A stretch of DNA of 64,000 nucleotides, taken from contig NWQM01000010.1 in assembly GCA_002798195.1 (NCBI GenBank), forward strand, positions 8,613 through 72,612, in the 5' to 3' direction. The notes beneath the pieces were generated by a model. It ran no database searches. It was not told the DNA's origin and worked only from the letters and a program-made list of their open reading frames with translations. The stretch is from Lysobacteraceae bacterium NML03-0222. Lineage in GTDB: Bacteria; Pseudomonadota; Gammaproteobacteria; Xanthomonadales; Xanthomonadaceae. Made by a program: the position numbers and the translations under genes. Shown one piece after another: positions 43,332-51,298 of the stretch (positions are counted from its first letter, which is position 1; the number at the start of each line of letters is the position of its first letter).

Positions 43332-43730
43332 ATGGACAACGACGACATCCGCAATGCTGGCCTCAAGGTAACTCATCCGCGCGTGCGCATCTTGAGCCTC
43401 CTGGAAAATGCCCGCCCGCAGCACTTGACGGCCGAAGACATTTATCGCCAGTTGATTGCCGACAATGAGGAAATCGGCCTGGCGACCGTGTATCGGGTGC
43501 TGACCCAGTTCGAGGCTGCCGGTCTTGTGCTCAAGCACAATTTTGAAGGCGGTCAGGCGGTGTATGAAATCGACCGGGGCGAACACCATGACCATATGGT
43601 GGATTTGGATACCGGCAAAATCATCGAGTTTGAGAGCCGCGAGATTGAGCAACTGCAGAAGGAAATCGCCGCCAAGCACGGCTATGTGATTGAAGATCAC
43701 GCGCTGGTGCTGTACGTGCGCAAGAAATAA
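43332..43730 (+). CDS. fur: Ferric uptake regulator Fur
   Basis: Fur, 132 residues, an iron-responsive repressor. The winged helix is KVTHPRVRILSLLENARPQHLTAEDIYRQLI...IGLATVYRVLTQFEAAGLVLKHNF. The metal-binding part is EIDRGEHHDHMVDLDTGKIIEFESREIE. It lacks the CxxC seen in E. coli Fur after HHDH (here DLDTGK), as I recall from Xanthomonas Fur too. ATG 43332 is used; the in-frame start at 43311 is possible. Divergent from bamE. Confidence 0.95.
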   Translation: MDNDDIRNAGLKVTHPRVRILSLLENARPQHLTAEDIYRQLIADNEEIGLATVYRVLTQFEAAGLVLKHNFEGGQAVYEIDRGEHHDHMVDLDTGKIIEFESREIEQLQKEIAAKHGYVIEDHALVLYVRKK

Positions 43731-43755
43731 GCCGTCTTGTGTGGGGGCGTGGGGG

Positions 43756-44694
43756 TTACTCGTCAGCCCGGGAATAAGGCAGATACATCAATGGCGCCGG
43801 GTTGAGCTCGCTGGTGACAAGGATGCCGTGGCCGCTTGGTGACCAAGCCAGGGCTTCTGCTTGTGGCAAGAAGCGCAGGCTGATGACGGTCGGCGCAGAG
43901 GCCAGTGCCTGCGCCCAGCTTTGCTGCCGGTGGCGGCGATAAATCAGCAAATTGTCATAGGTAAGTACGGCGATGGCATCGCGCTGCGGGGCGATATCGG
44001 CTGCGGTGACCTGACTGCGCAGACGCGCAAGCGCAGGATTATCGCGGCGCTCGTTGGCGCTGGCCTGCGGCACTCCGGCCAGTGTCCCGGCCAGTGCCGC
44101 GGTTTCGACTTTCCGGCCATTGCTGCTGGCTGGCCGCAGCGGCAGGGTGAACAGCTGGGGGGGCTGGCGTTTTTTGCTGACAAGAATGATTTTTCGGCTT
44201 ACCGGGTCCACGGCGAGTGCCTCGGCATCGCGTGCACCATCAGGCCAGCGGAAGTGGATGCTCCATGCGGGCTTCAATGTCGCGCCTTGCATCAGTGCCT
44301 CACTATCAGGCTCGGCGATGACATGCAGCTGCAAGGTTTTGCGGATGCCGCCGTTATCGCCGGTGTCGGCAATCAGCAGATAGGGCTTGCCATCAAGCTC
44401 GAAACTGGCTAGGTCTTCCCAATCCACTTTCTCCACGCCTGCAATATTGAAATTGCCAAGATAGCGGCCACGCCGGGAAATGGCGTGCAGCTGCGCAGGA
44501 GTACCGCCATCGTTGATGACCCATAGCAAGTCCGGATCACGGCCAGAGGCGGCCATGCCGCTGATTTCGGCCAGCCTTTCATCGATGATGAGGCCGGAGA
44601 GTCGCAGCTCCGCCGCATCCTGCGTGCTGCAACCGGCAAGCCATGCCAGCGATGCAAGCGCGAGCGTCAGCGCTTTTCCAGGGAAGAAATGCAT
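43756..44694 (-). CDS. Lipoprotein with a beta-propeller-like fold, unknown function
   Basis: A 312-residue predicted lipoprotein (MHFFPGKALTLALASLAWLAGCS, lipobox LAGC). Segments such as DPDLLWVINDGGTPAQLHAISRRGRYLGNF, WEDLASFELDGKPYLLIADTGDNGGIRK, RDAEALAVDPVSRKIILVSKK and RFLPQAEALAWSPSGHGILVTSE form repeating blades, as in SdiA-regulated or esterase-like phytase families. DWEDLA and DTGDN are conserved-looking. No catalytic residues can be named. Convergent with fur (25 bases apart) and divergent from purT. Confidence 0.6.
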   Translation of the reverse strand: MHFFPGKALTLALASLAWLAGCSTQDAAELRLSGLIIDERLAEISGMAASGRDPDLLWVINDGGTPAQLHAISRRGRYLGNFNIAGVEKVDWEDLASFELDGKPYLLIADTGDNGGIRKTLQLHVIAEPDSEALMQGATLKPAWSIHFRWPDGARDAEALAVDPVSRKIILVSKKRQPPQLFTLPLRPASSNGRKVETAALAGTLAGVPQASANERRDNPALARLRSQVTAADIAPQRDAIAVLTYDNLLIYRRHRQQSWAQALASAPTVISLRFLPQAEALAWSPSGHGILVTSELNPAPLMYLPYSRADE

Positions 44695-44757
44695 GGCGCA
44701 AGCATGACAGATGCCGATAAGGACATAAACTGGTCGCAGTCAATTTTGGAGCATTGC

Positions 44758-45957
44758 ATGAGCACTATCGGTACCCCGCTTTCACCCCATGCCACTCGTG
44801 TTTTGTTGTTGGGCTCGGGTGAGCTGGGCAAGGAAGTTGCGCTGGAATTGCAGCGTTTTGGCGTGGAAGTGATTGCCGTTGACCGTTATGCCGATGCCCC
44901 GGCGATGCAGGTGGCGCATCGCAGTCATGTCATCGACATGCTGGATGCGACTGCCCTGCGCGCCGTGATTGCGCAGGAGCAGCCGCATCTGGTGGTGCCG
45001 GAAATCGAGGCCATCCACACGCAGACGCTGGTCGAGCTGGAGCGCGATGCCGGGCTTTGCGTGGTGCCGACGGCGCGCGCGGCCTGGCTGACCATGAACC
45101 GTGAGGGTATCCGGCGACTGGCGGCAGAAGAGTTGGGCGTGCCGACTTCGCGCTATCGTTTCGTGGATGACCGCGAGCAATATCTGGCAGCGATTGAGGC
45201 CATCGGCCTGCCTTGCGTCATCAAGCCAGTGATGTCTTCCTCCGGCAAGGGGCAGTCCACCCTGAAAACGGCAGAAGACATTGAGGCTGCCTGGGAGTAC
45301 GCGCAAAGCGGTGGGCGTGCCGGTGCCGGTCGCTGCATCGTTGAAGGCTTTGTTGATTTTGACTACGAAATCACCCTGCTGACCGTGCGCCATGCCGGGG
45401 GTACGGCCTTCTGCGCGCCGATTGGCCATTGGCAGAAAGAGGGCGATTATCGTGAGAGCTGGCAGCCGCAGCCGATGTCGGCAAAAGCTTTGCAGCGTGC
45501 GCAGGAAATCGCCGCCAAAGTGTCCGAGAGTCTGGGCGGCTATGGCCTGTTTGGCATGGAGTTTTTCGTCAAGGGCGATGAGGTCTGGTTTTCGGAAGTC
45601 TCGCCGCGCCCGCATGATACCGGCCTTGTCACCCTGGTATCGCAAACGCTTTCGGAGTTTGCCCTGCATGCCCGCGCGATTCTCGGCTTGCCGGTAGCGG
45701 CAGCAGCGGATGGCACGATTGCCTGTCTTGCGCCATCGGCCTCTTGCGCGGTACTGGCAGAAGGTCACGGCGTGCCGGTGTTCTCGGGCGTGGATGCAGC
45801 GCTTGCCGCTCCGGATACGGCATTGCGCCTGTTTGGCAAACCGCGCGTGGAGGGCCAGCGCCGTGTGGCGGTGACCCTGGCGTGCGGGCAAGGTATTGAT
45901 GAGGCGCGGCAAAAAGCCCGCGAGGCGGCGGCCGCCTTGCAAGTGACTTTGCGCTGA
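44758..45957 (+). CDS. purT: Formate-dependent phosphoribosylglycinamide formyltransferase PurT
   Basis: PurT, 399 residues, an ATP-grasp enzyme that makes formyl-GAR from GAR, formate and ATP in purine synthesis. N-terminal VLLLGSGELGKEVALELQRFGVEVIAVDRYADAPAMQVAHRSHV, then ATP-grasp IKPVMSSSGKGQS, EGFVDFDYEITLLTVR, GYGLFGMEFFVKGDEVWFSEVSPRPHDTGLVT. GGAG lies 6 bases before ATG 44758; the reading from 44689 is too long. It works in the same pathway as purE and purK at 56-57.7 kb. Confidence 0.96.
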   Translation: MSTIGTPLSPHATRVLLLGSGELGKEVALELQRFGVEVIAVDRYADAPAMQVAHRSHVIDMLDATALRAVIAQEQPHLVVPEIEAIHTQTLVELERDAGLCVVPTARAAWLTMNREGIRRLAAEELGVPTSRYRFVDDREQYLAAIEAIGLPCVIKPVMSSSGKGQSTLKTAEDIEAAWEYAQSGGRAGAGRCIVEGFVDFDYEITLLTVRHAGGTAFCAPIGHWQKEGDYRESWQPQPMSAKALQRAQEIAAKVSESLGGYGLFGMEFFVKGDEVWFSEVSPRPHDTGLVTLVSQTLSEFALHARAILGLPVAAAADGTIACLAPSASCAVLAEGHGVPVFSGVDAALAAPDTALRLFGKPRVEGQRRVAVTLACGQGIDEARQKAREAAAALQVTLR

Positions 45958-45958
45958 T

Positions 45959-47170
45959 TCAGTCGTTGGAAAAATTCAAATCCACCCAAACCAGATGATG
46001 GTCGCTGCCTTCGGCAAAGCGCGCTTGGGCGCTTTCGGGCAGCGGCCAGAATATGCCGCTGTGCTTGACTGCCAGCTGGCGCGAGGGCAGCACATAATCC
46101 AGCCGCAAGGTACCCGAGCGTGCGCCAAAGTCGCCGGTATGGGTGGCGCTATCTCCGCGTCTGGCAATGTCGTAATGCGCGGCGCGGGCGGCTCCGCCCT
46201 GGCTGCGCGGTGCGGGGTAGTTCAATGTTCGTGGATGCTCAAGCAGTTGTGCGATAGCGCCGGCGGCACTGTCGCCATCCACTGGGTCGGCATTGAGGTC
46301 GCCGGCAATCACGAAGGCGGCATCGGCAGGCAGGCCACCACATTGGCCCTGGTCATCGCACAGCCAGGGGTGCGGCTTGCCGGAAATGTATTCGGTAACC
46401 AGACGGATTTCGTCGTGGTTGCGGGCGCCATTGCGGTCTTCCGGGCCATCGAAAACCGGCGGTGTGGGATGCAGGGCGAGCAAATGAATTTGGCCTTGCG
46501 GGGTTTGGATGGGGATATCCCAATGCGATTTGGACGATAGCCGCAGCGCTTGCCAGACAGGTTCAGGGTGCCAGGGCTTGCCGGTGGCCGGGTCTGTTGG
46601 CCGCATCGCACCGGGGAGTGCCGACCATTTGAAGTGCTGGAAGCTGCGGACACGGGCATTGTCGATGGGGTATCTGGACAGCACCAGCATGCCGTATTGC
46701 CCCGGATGCAGGCCATAGCCCCAAGCATCATTGCCATAGGCACGGCCTTCGCCACCGACTTTGCCATCGCCATCCAGATCCAGTCCGCTGGCAACGCCGG
46801 TATTGACCGGGGCGATATATCGATACGGATAGTGTATGGGGTCAAGGCCGAACTGCGACTTTTCAAGATACTGGTGCTGGAACAGGTCTGCCGCACGGCC
46901 TGCGGCATCGAAATCGAACTCGTTGAGCAGCACCACGTCAGGCCGGGTGTGTTGTAGCACGGCCGCGATTTTGCGTGCAGCTGCATCGTCGCTTTCCAGC
47001 CGGGCAATCAGGCCGCCCGCTTGCTCGTGGTACAGCGAGGTGTTGTAAGTGGCAAAGCGTACTGCGCCATGTGCATTGGCGGAGGGTGGCGTGCCATAGA
47101 CATTGACACGCACGCAGCTTGCCAGCAGTGCCAAGCTGGCGGCGGCAAGAAACAAAGGGCGAAAATTCAT
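45959..47170 (-). CDS. Endonuclease/exonuclease/phosphatase-family lipoprotein
   Basis: A 403-residue predicted lipoprotein (MNFRPLFLAAASLALLASCV, lipobox LASC). The EEP fold is seen in RFATYNTSLYHEQAGGL (Asn), PDVVLLNEFDFD (Glu), HPGQYGMLVLSRYPI, LLALHPTPP, AFVIAGDLNADPVDG (Asn-Asp) and EGSDHHLVWVDL (Asp-His). All active-site positions are there, so a secreted nuclease or phosphodiesterase is likely; the substrate is unknown. Its ATG 47170 overlaps the bpt TGA (TGATG), so it is coupled to bpt. RNA or DNA scavenging is one idea. Confidence 0.82.
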   Translation of the reverse strand: MNFRPLFLAAASLALLASCVRVNVYGTPPSANAHGAVRFATYNTSLYHEQAGGLIARLESDDAAARKIAAVLQHTRPDVVLLNEFDFDAAGRAADLFQHQYLEKSQFGLDPIHYPYRYIAPVNTGVASGLDLDGDGKVGGEGRAYGNDAWGYGLHPGQYGMLVLSRYPIDNARVRSFQHFKWSALPGAMRPTDPATGKPWHPEPVWQALRLSSKSHWDIPIQTPQGQIHLLALHPTPPVFDGPEDRNGARNHDEIRLVTEYISGKPHPWLCDDQGQCGGLPADAAFVIAGDLNADPVDGDSAAGAIAQLLEHPRTLNYPAPRSQGGAARAAHYDIARRGDSATHTGDFGARSGTLRLDYVLPSRQLAVKHSGIFWPLPESAQARFAEGSDHHLVWVDLNFSND

Positions 47171-47907
47171 CACGGCTCCGGGAGAAAGTGTTCAAAAGGC
47201 AGCCAGCGCTGGCCATCAAAACCTTGCAGGGGACTGAAGCGGCGTTTGTAGTCCATTTTGGGATGATTGTGTAGCCAAAAGCCCAGATACAGATATGACA
47301 GGCCGGCTTCGCACGCCCACTGGATTTGTCGCAAGATGGCATGGGTGCCGAGGCCGCGGGTAGCGGCTTCGGGCGCATAGAAGGTATAGACCGATGACAG
47401 GGCATCGGGCAGCACATCGGTCACGGCCACGGCCAGTAATTGCCCGTCCTCTCGAAATTCGGCAAAGCGGGTATGGGCGCAATCGCCAAGCAGGAACTGG
47501 TCGAAATCCTCGGGTGTATGCGCCTCCATGCCGCCGCCGGCATGACGGCTTTGCAGATAGCGGCGATACAGCGCGAACTGCGCCCGGCTGCGTTCGGCGG
47601 GCAAGATACGCATGCTGATCCCGGCATTGCTGGCAAGGTTTCGGCGCTGGCTGCGGCTGGGGCGGAATGCCGCCACCGGGATGCGTACCGGTACACAGGC
47701 CTGGCAATGCGGGCAGGCCGGACGATAAAGCAAATTGCCGGAGCGGCGAAAACCCATCGCCAGGGCGCGTGGATATAGCGCAGCAAGGCGCGGATCGTCC
47801 GGCGCCAGCAGCAGGTTGCGGGCACTGCGCTGCGGCCAATAGCCACAGTCTTGCTCGCTACTCAAATACAAGCCGATTTCTTGCGAGGGTGGGGAAGGCA
47901 GTTGCAT
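47170..47907 (-). CDS. bpt: Aspartate/glutamate leucyltransferase Bpt (ATE family)
   Basis: A 245-residue leucyl-tRNA--protein transferase of the ATE/Bpt type, which adds Leu to N-terminal Asp or Glu to create N-degrons for ClpAPS. DCGYWPQRSARNLLL, YRPACPHCQACVPVRIPVAAFRPSRSQRR (Cys pairs) and VYTFYAPEAATRGLGTHAILRQIQWACEAGLSYLYLGFWLHNHPKMDYKRRF are family signatures. ATG 47907 (MQLPSPPSQEIGLYLSSE) is the natural start; the reading to 48309 runs through the next promoter. The EEP lipoprotein follows in one operon. Confidence 0.9.
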   Translation of the reverse strand: MQLPSPPSQEIGLYLSSEQDCGYWPQRSARNLLLAPDDPRLAALYPRALAMGFRRSGNLLYRPACPHCQACVPVRIPVAAFRPSRSQRRNLASNAGISMRILPAERSRAQFALYRRYLQSRHAGGGMEAHTPEDFDQFLLGDCAHTRFAEFREDGQLLAVAVTDVLPDALSSVYTFYAPEAATRGLGTHAILRQIQWACEAGLSYLYLGFWLHNHPKMDYKRRFSPLQGFDGQRWLPFEHFLPEP

Positions 47908-48025
47908 ATGGACAGCATAGCGCCTTGTCAGCATCTGGCTGTGGGCTGAATAACCAAGTACAGCTGTCAACACGGAAAAGTTCCGCGCGTTGATGGCATA
48001 CCTTTCACGCACACAGGAGTGCATC

Positions 48026-48631
48026 ATGATCTCTCGCAAAACATTGGCTGCCATGACTGTGGCGCTCGTCGTGGCGCCTTCCAGCCAAGTTCTGGCGCAA
48101 GTACCACACCAGCACAATAATGAAGCGCGCATGTCGCGGCATGTCGTACTTGATGCGGATAAAGATGGCCTGATTTCCCGTGCCGAAGCTGCCACTCGCC
48201 CACGGCTTGCCCAGCGTTTTGATAGCCTCGACAGCAATAAGGATGGCAGGCTTTCGCAGCAGGAGCTGAGCAATGCTAGGTCACTGCATTCGCAGCGTGG
48301 GCGGGGCATTCATCGCAATGGTCGTAGTCAAACGCGGGGTATGCGTGCCCTTGATAAAGATGCGGATGGTCGCATCAGCCGTGCCGAGGCAGAGGCGCGC
48401 CCTGCGTTTTTCAGCCGGTTTGCCAGGATGGACTTGAATCGTGACGGCTTCATCGACCGTGCCGACCAAGAACTGCGTCGTCAGCAGCGCCGCGATGCCA
48501 TGTTCGCGGCGGCCGATAGTGACAAGGACGGAAAACTCTCGCGTGCCGAATTCGATAGCTTGCGAGTTGCACGCGGACACAAAGCGCATGGCGAGCAGAC
48601 TGGAGCTGCTCAAGGTCAATCCCGGCGTTGA
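48026..48631 (+). CDS. Secreted EF-hand calcium-binding protein with five loops
   Basis: A 201-residue exported protein (MISRKTLAAMTVALVVAPSSQVLAQ signal). Five DxDxDG-type calcium loops can be read: DADKDGLISRAE, DSNKDGRLSQQE, DKDADGRISRAE, DLNRDGFIDRAD and DSDKDGKLSRAE, with Arg-rich helices between. It is a bacterial calmodulin-like (EF-hand) periplasmic protein. Function unknown; calcium buffering or envelope signalling is possible. AGGAGT lies before ATG 48026. It stands alone between bpt and the HIT gene. Confidence 0.85.
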   Translation: MISRKTLAAMTVALVVAPSSQVLAQVPHQHNNEARMSRHVVLDADKDGLISRAEAATRPRLAQRFDSLDSNKDGRLSQQELSNARSLHSQRGRGIHRNGRSQTRGMRALDKDADGRISRAEAEARPAFFSRFARMDLNRDGFIDRADQELRRQQRRDAMFAAADSDKDGKLSRAEFDSLRVARGHKAHGEQTGAAQGQSRR

Positions 48632-48706
48632 AGTCGTTGCCCGGATATTGCGGCTTGCCGGAATATCCGGGCTAGAATCATGCAAATCCCTGTACGAGCC
48701 TTGGCC

Positions 48707-49054
48707 ATGAGCACTGTTTTCCACAAAATCCGTGACCGCGAAATCCCGGCGGAGATCGTTTACGAGGACGAGCATCTGTTTGCCTTCCGCGATATCGCCC
48801 CGCAGGCGCCGGTGCATGTGCTGTTCGTGCCCAAGCAGGACTTTGCCACTTTGAACGATGTGCCGCAGAGCCAGCCGGAAATCATCGGTCGCCTGGCAAT
48901 AGCCGCGGCCAATTACGCCAAGGCGCAGGGCCTGGATGAAAGCGGCTATCGCATCGTGATGAATTGCAATGGCGATGGCGGCCAGACCGTATTCCAAATC
49001 CATATGCACCTGCTGGCCGGTGCACCACTGGGACGATTTGGAACGCCAGCATGA
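48707..49054 (+). CDS. HIT-family nucleotide-binding protein (HinT-like)
   Basis: A 115-residue histidine-triad protein: VFHKIRDREIPAEIVYEDEHLFAFRDIAPQAPVHVLFVPK, then GQTVFQIHMHLLAGAPLGRFG with the His-x-His of the triad. These proteins hydrolyse adenylated amines (phosphoramidates) such as aminoacyl-AMP by-products. ATG 48707 (MSTVFHK) is the normal start. It is 75 bases after the EF-hand gene and is followed by a strong terminator. Confidence 0.92.
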   Translation: MSTVFHKIRDREIPAEIVYEDEHLFAFRDIAPQAPVHVLFVPKQDFATLNDVPQSQPEIIGRLAIAAANYAKAQGLDESGYRIVMNCNGDGGQTVFQIHMHLLAGAPLGRFGTPA

Positions 49055-49133
49055 GCCAGTGGCCATTTTCCGGGTGCTTGTTGCTTGGCAATTGATGACA
49101 AACGCCAAACTTGATGTGGGTGAACTGCCGACC

Positions 49134-49162
49134 AAAAAACGCCCGGCTTGGCCGGGCGTTTT
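49134..49162. terminator. Bidirectional terminator between the HIT gene and the M13 peptidase
   Basis: A-tract, GCCCGGC-TTG-GCCGGGC, T-tract. A-run before and TTTT after make it work for both convergent genes. Confidence 0.88.
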
Positions 49163-49167
49163 GTCTG

Positions 49168-51192
49168 TTACCAGACCTTGATGCGTGCTTCTTCGCTTAG
49201 CAGCAGGGGGGCAGGTGGCTTGCATTGGTAGGTGGTGGCAAAGCCTTGCGCGTTCATCAGCACGCCATTGGCACGCCACTGTCCCGGTGCGCTATGGCTG
49301 GTGCTGGCGAGGAAGGTGGCGGCCTCGCGGCTCATTTGCTGTGCCCATAGCCGTGTCCAGGCTTGATAGAAGCTCTTGCGGGATGCCTCATTGCCCTCGG
49401 GCTCGGCGCTGGTCAATGCGGCTTGGGCAAGTTCAAAGCCGGACAGGTCGTTCAGTGCCGAGGCGGCCACTTGCTGGCCGTTGATGCGGATATTGTCCAG
49501 CATCGGGTAGGCATAGCGGCTGTACTGGCTGGCGGTGCGCGTCAGCAGGTTTTGCCAGGCACTCTGGTCTTGCGCCGTCCACCAGTCACGGATATTGCCG
49601 CTGGCATCAACATGACGGCCATGAGCGCTGATGGCATGGGTCAGTTCATGGCCGACCAAGGCACCCAGACTGCCGTAATGCGCGGCGGTCGGCTGTGCCA
49701 TGTCGATGACCGGCGGCTGCAGCACGGCCGCAGTGATAATCAGCCGGTTCTGTGCAGGGTCATAGGCCAGTGCCGGTTGCTGTGGCAGCACATCCCAACG
49801 GCGGGCGGCGTTGTGGCGGCCAATGCGGCGCATTTCTTCGCGATGCCGCCAGGTGGAGGCAATCAGCATATTGCTGCCGAAGCTGCCGCGCCCCATCGGC
49901 TGAATGCTGTAGTCAAGGTCACGCTCGGGGCTGCCGATTTCGATTTTGAGTCGGGCAAGTTTGGCGGCGGCTTCGGCCTTGGCCGCATTGCTCATCCAAC
50001 TGGCGGCGGCGACCGAGGCGCCGAGTGCCTGATGGACTTCTGCGGCCACGGCTTTGGCGCGCTGTGCGGTGACTTGGGGCAGATAGCGGGCGCGGTATTC
50101 ACGTCCCAGCATGGGGCCTGCGGCCAGATTGATAGCGTCGAGGGTTTGCTTCCAGCGCGGCGCCGGTGCGGGTTGTCCCAGCAGGATGCGGCCACGGAAC
50201 TCGAAGTCGGCATCGCGGAAGGATTTGGACAGATACGGCGCCATGGCATTGCCGACCTGATAGCGCAGATAGACCTTCCATTGCTCAGCCTTCAGGCTGC
50301 CGACCAGTTGATTGATTTCTTGCAGCATCGCCGGGTTGGCGATGGAAACGATGTCGTCATTCACGCCTTGCGCCTGGATGAATTCGGCCAGGCGCAGATT
50401 GCGGTATTGCTTGCCAAGCTCGGCGACCGGCACCGGGGCGTAATTGCTACGTGGGTCGCGCAGGGCTGACAGCGGCTTGGCCACCCGTGCCAGTCGCGTT
50501 TCCAGGTCGAAAACCGCAGCGGTATCGGCTGCCAGACGGTTGGTCGGGGTGCCGGTCAGGGTGAGGATTTTTTCCACATAGCTGCGGTAGCGGCTCATCA
50601 CCGCGATGGTTTCGGCATCCTGGCGGGTATAGAACGCCGGGTCGGGCAGCGCCATGCCGCCTTGACTGAAATAACCGATATGTCGGTCCAGTTCATTGAG
50701 GTCAAGGTCGGCGCTGAAGTTGAAGGCGACCGGAATGCCGACCTGATGAAGCGCGGCGATGGCCGCCGGGACATCGCGGTTGCGGCGAATGCCGTTGATG
50801 CGCTCAAGCAGCGGCGCAATCGGGCGGCTGCCATCGGCTTCCAGTGCTGCCTCATTGAGGCCGCTGGCCCAGAAGTCGCCGAGCAGCTTTTGCACATCGT
50901 TCTGCGGTGCCTGCATCGCGGCATCGAGCAGGTCGCGCTGCTGCTGCTCACTGCGAGCGACCAATTGCCCCAGTATTGTGGTGCTGGCAGTGCCAGGCGG
51001 TGCGCTGACCGCCGCAAGCCAATCCTTGTTGGTAGCGGCATAGAAGTCCCGGCATTCGGCGCTGATGGCGGGAGCCGCTGGGGCGCGACGCGCCTGGCTG
51101 CGCTTGCGCTGCGCCTGGGCATCAGCAGGGGTGAGTGCGGCAGCGGCAAGGCTGAAAACAAGGGCGATGGCCAGCGGTTTGGCTTGAGGCAT
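49168..51192 (-). CDS. M13-family metallopeptidase homologue with altered zinc site
   Basis: A 674-residue neprilysin/PepO-like (M13) protein with a signal peptide (MPQAKPLAIALVFSLAAAALTPADAQA). The HExxH motif is present (GHELTHAIS, His515, Glu516, His519). The second motif, ENIADxxG in active M13 enzymes, reads SALNDLSG here. On the Asp (582) the third zinc ligand Glu is replaced by Ser578. The C-terminus keeps IKVW. So the fold is clear but normal zinc chelation is doubtful. It is a diverged tandem copy of the canonical M13 gene at 51299. Confidence 0.85.
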   Translation of the reverse strand: MPQAKPLAIALVFSLAAAALTPADAQAQRKRSQARRAPAAPAISAECRDFYAATNKDWLAAVSAPPGTASTTILGQLVARSEQQQRDLLDAAMQAPQNDVQKLLGDFWASGLNEAALEADGSRPIAPLLERINGIRRNRDVPAAIAALHQVGIPVAFNFSADLDLNELDRHIGYFSQGGMALPDPAFYTRQDAETIAVMSRYRSYVEKILTLTGTPTNRLAADTAAVFDLETRLARVAKPLSALRDPRSNYAPVPVAELGKQYRNLRLAEFIQAQGVNDDIVSIANPAMLQEINQLVGSLKAEQWKVYLRYQVGNAMAPYLSKSFRDADFEFRGRILLGQPAPAPRWKQTLDAINLAAGPMLGREYRARYLPQVTAQRAKAVAAEVHQALGASVAAASWMSNAAKAEAAAKLARLKIEIGSPERDLDYSIQPMGRGSFGSNMLIASTWRHREEMRRIGRHNAARRWDVLPQQPALAYDPAQNRLIITAAVLQPPVIDMAQPTAAHYGSLGALVGHELTHAISAHGRHVDASGNIRDWWTAQDQSAWQNLLTRTASQYSRYAYPMLDNIRINGQQVAASALNDLSGFELAQAALTSAEPEGNEASRKSFYQAWTRLWAQQMSREAATFLASTSHSAPGQWRANGVLMNAQGFATTYQCKPPAPLLLSEEARIKVW

Positions 51193-51238
51193 TGCTAGAG
51201 CTTTCCGTGGGAGGGGCACAAAGCATAACAAGAGTGCA

Positions 51239-51270
51239 TGAAAAACCCGCCAGCCCGAAAGGCTGGCGGG
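51239..51270 (-). terminator. Terminator after the second M13 gene
   Basis: On the minus strand a 10-bp stem CCCGCCAGCC / GGCTGGCGGG with loop TTTCG is followed by a T-run (TTTTTC). It is 28 bases past the stop of the gene ending at 51299. Confidence 0.88.
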
Positions 51271-51298
51271 TGTGTGGCATGCCGCTGAAGGCGGGCGA

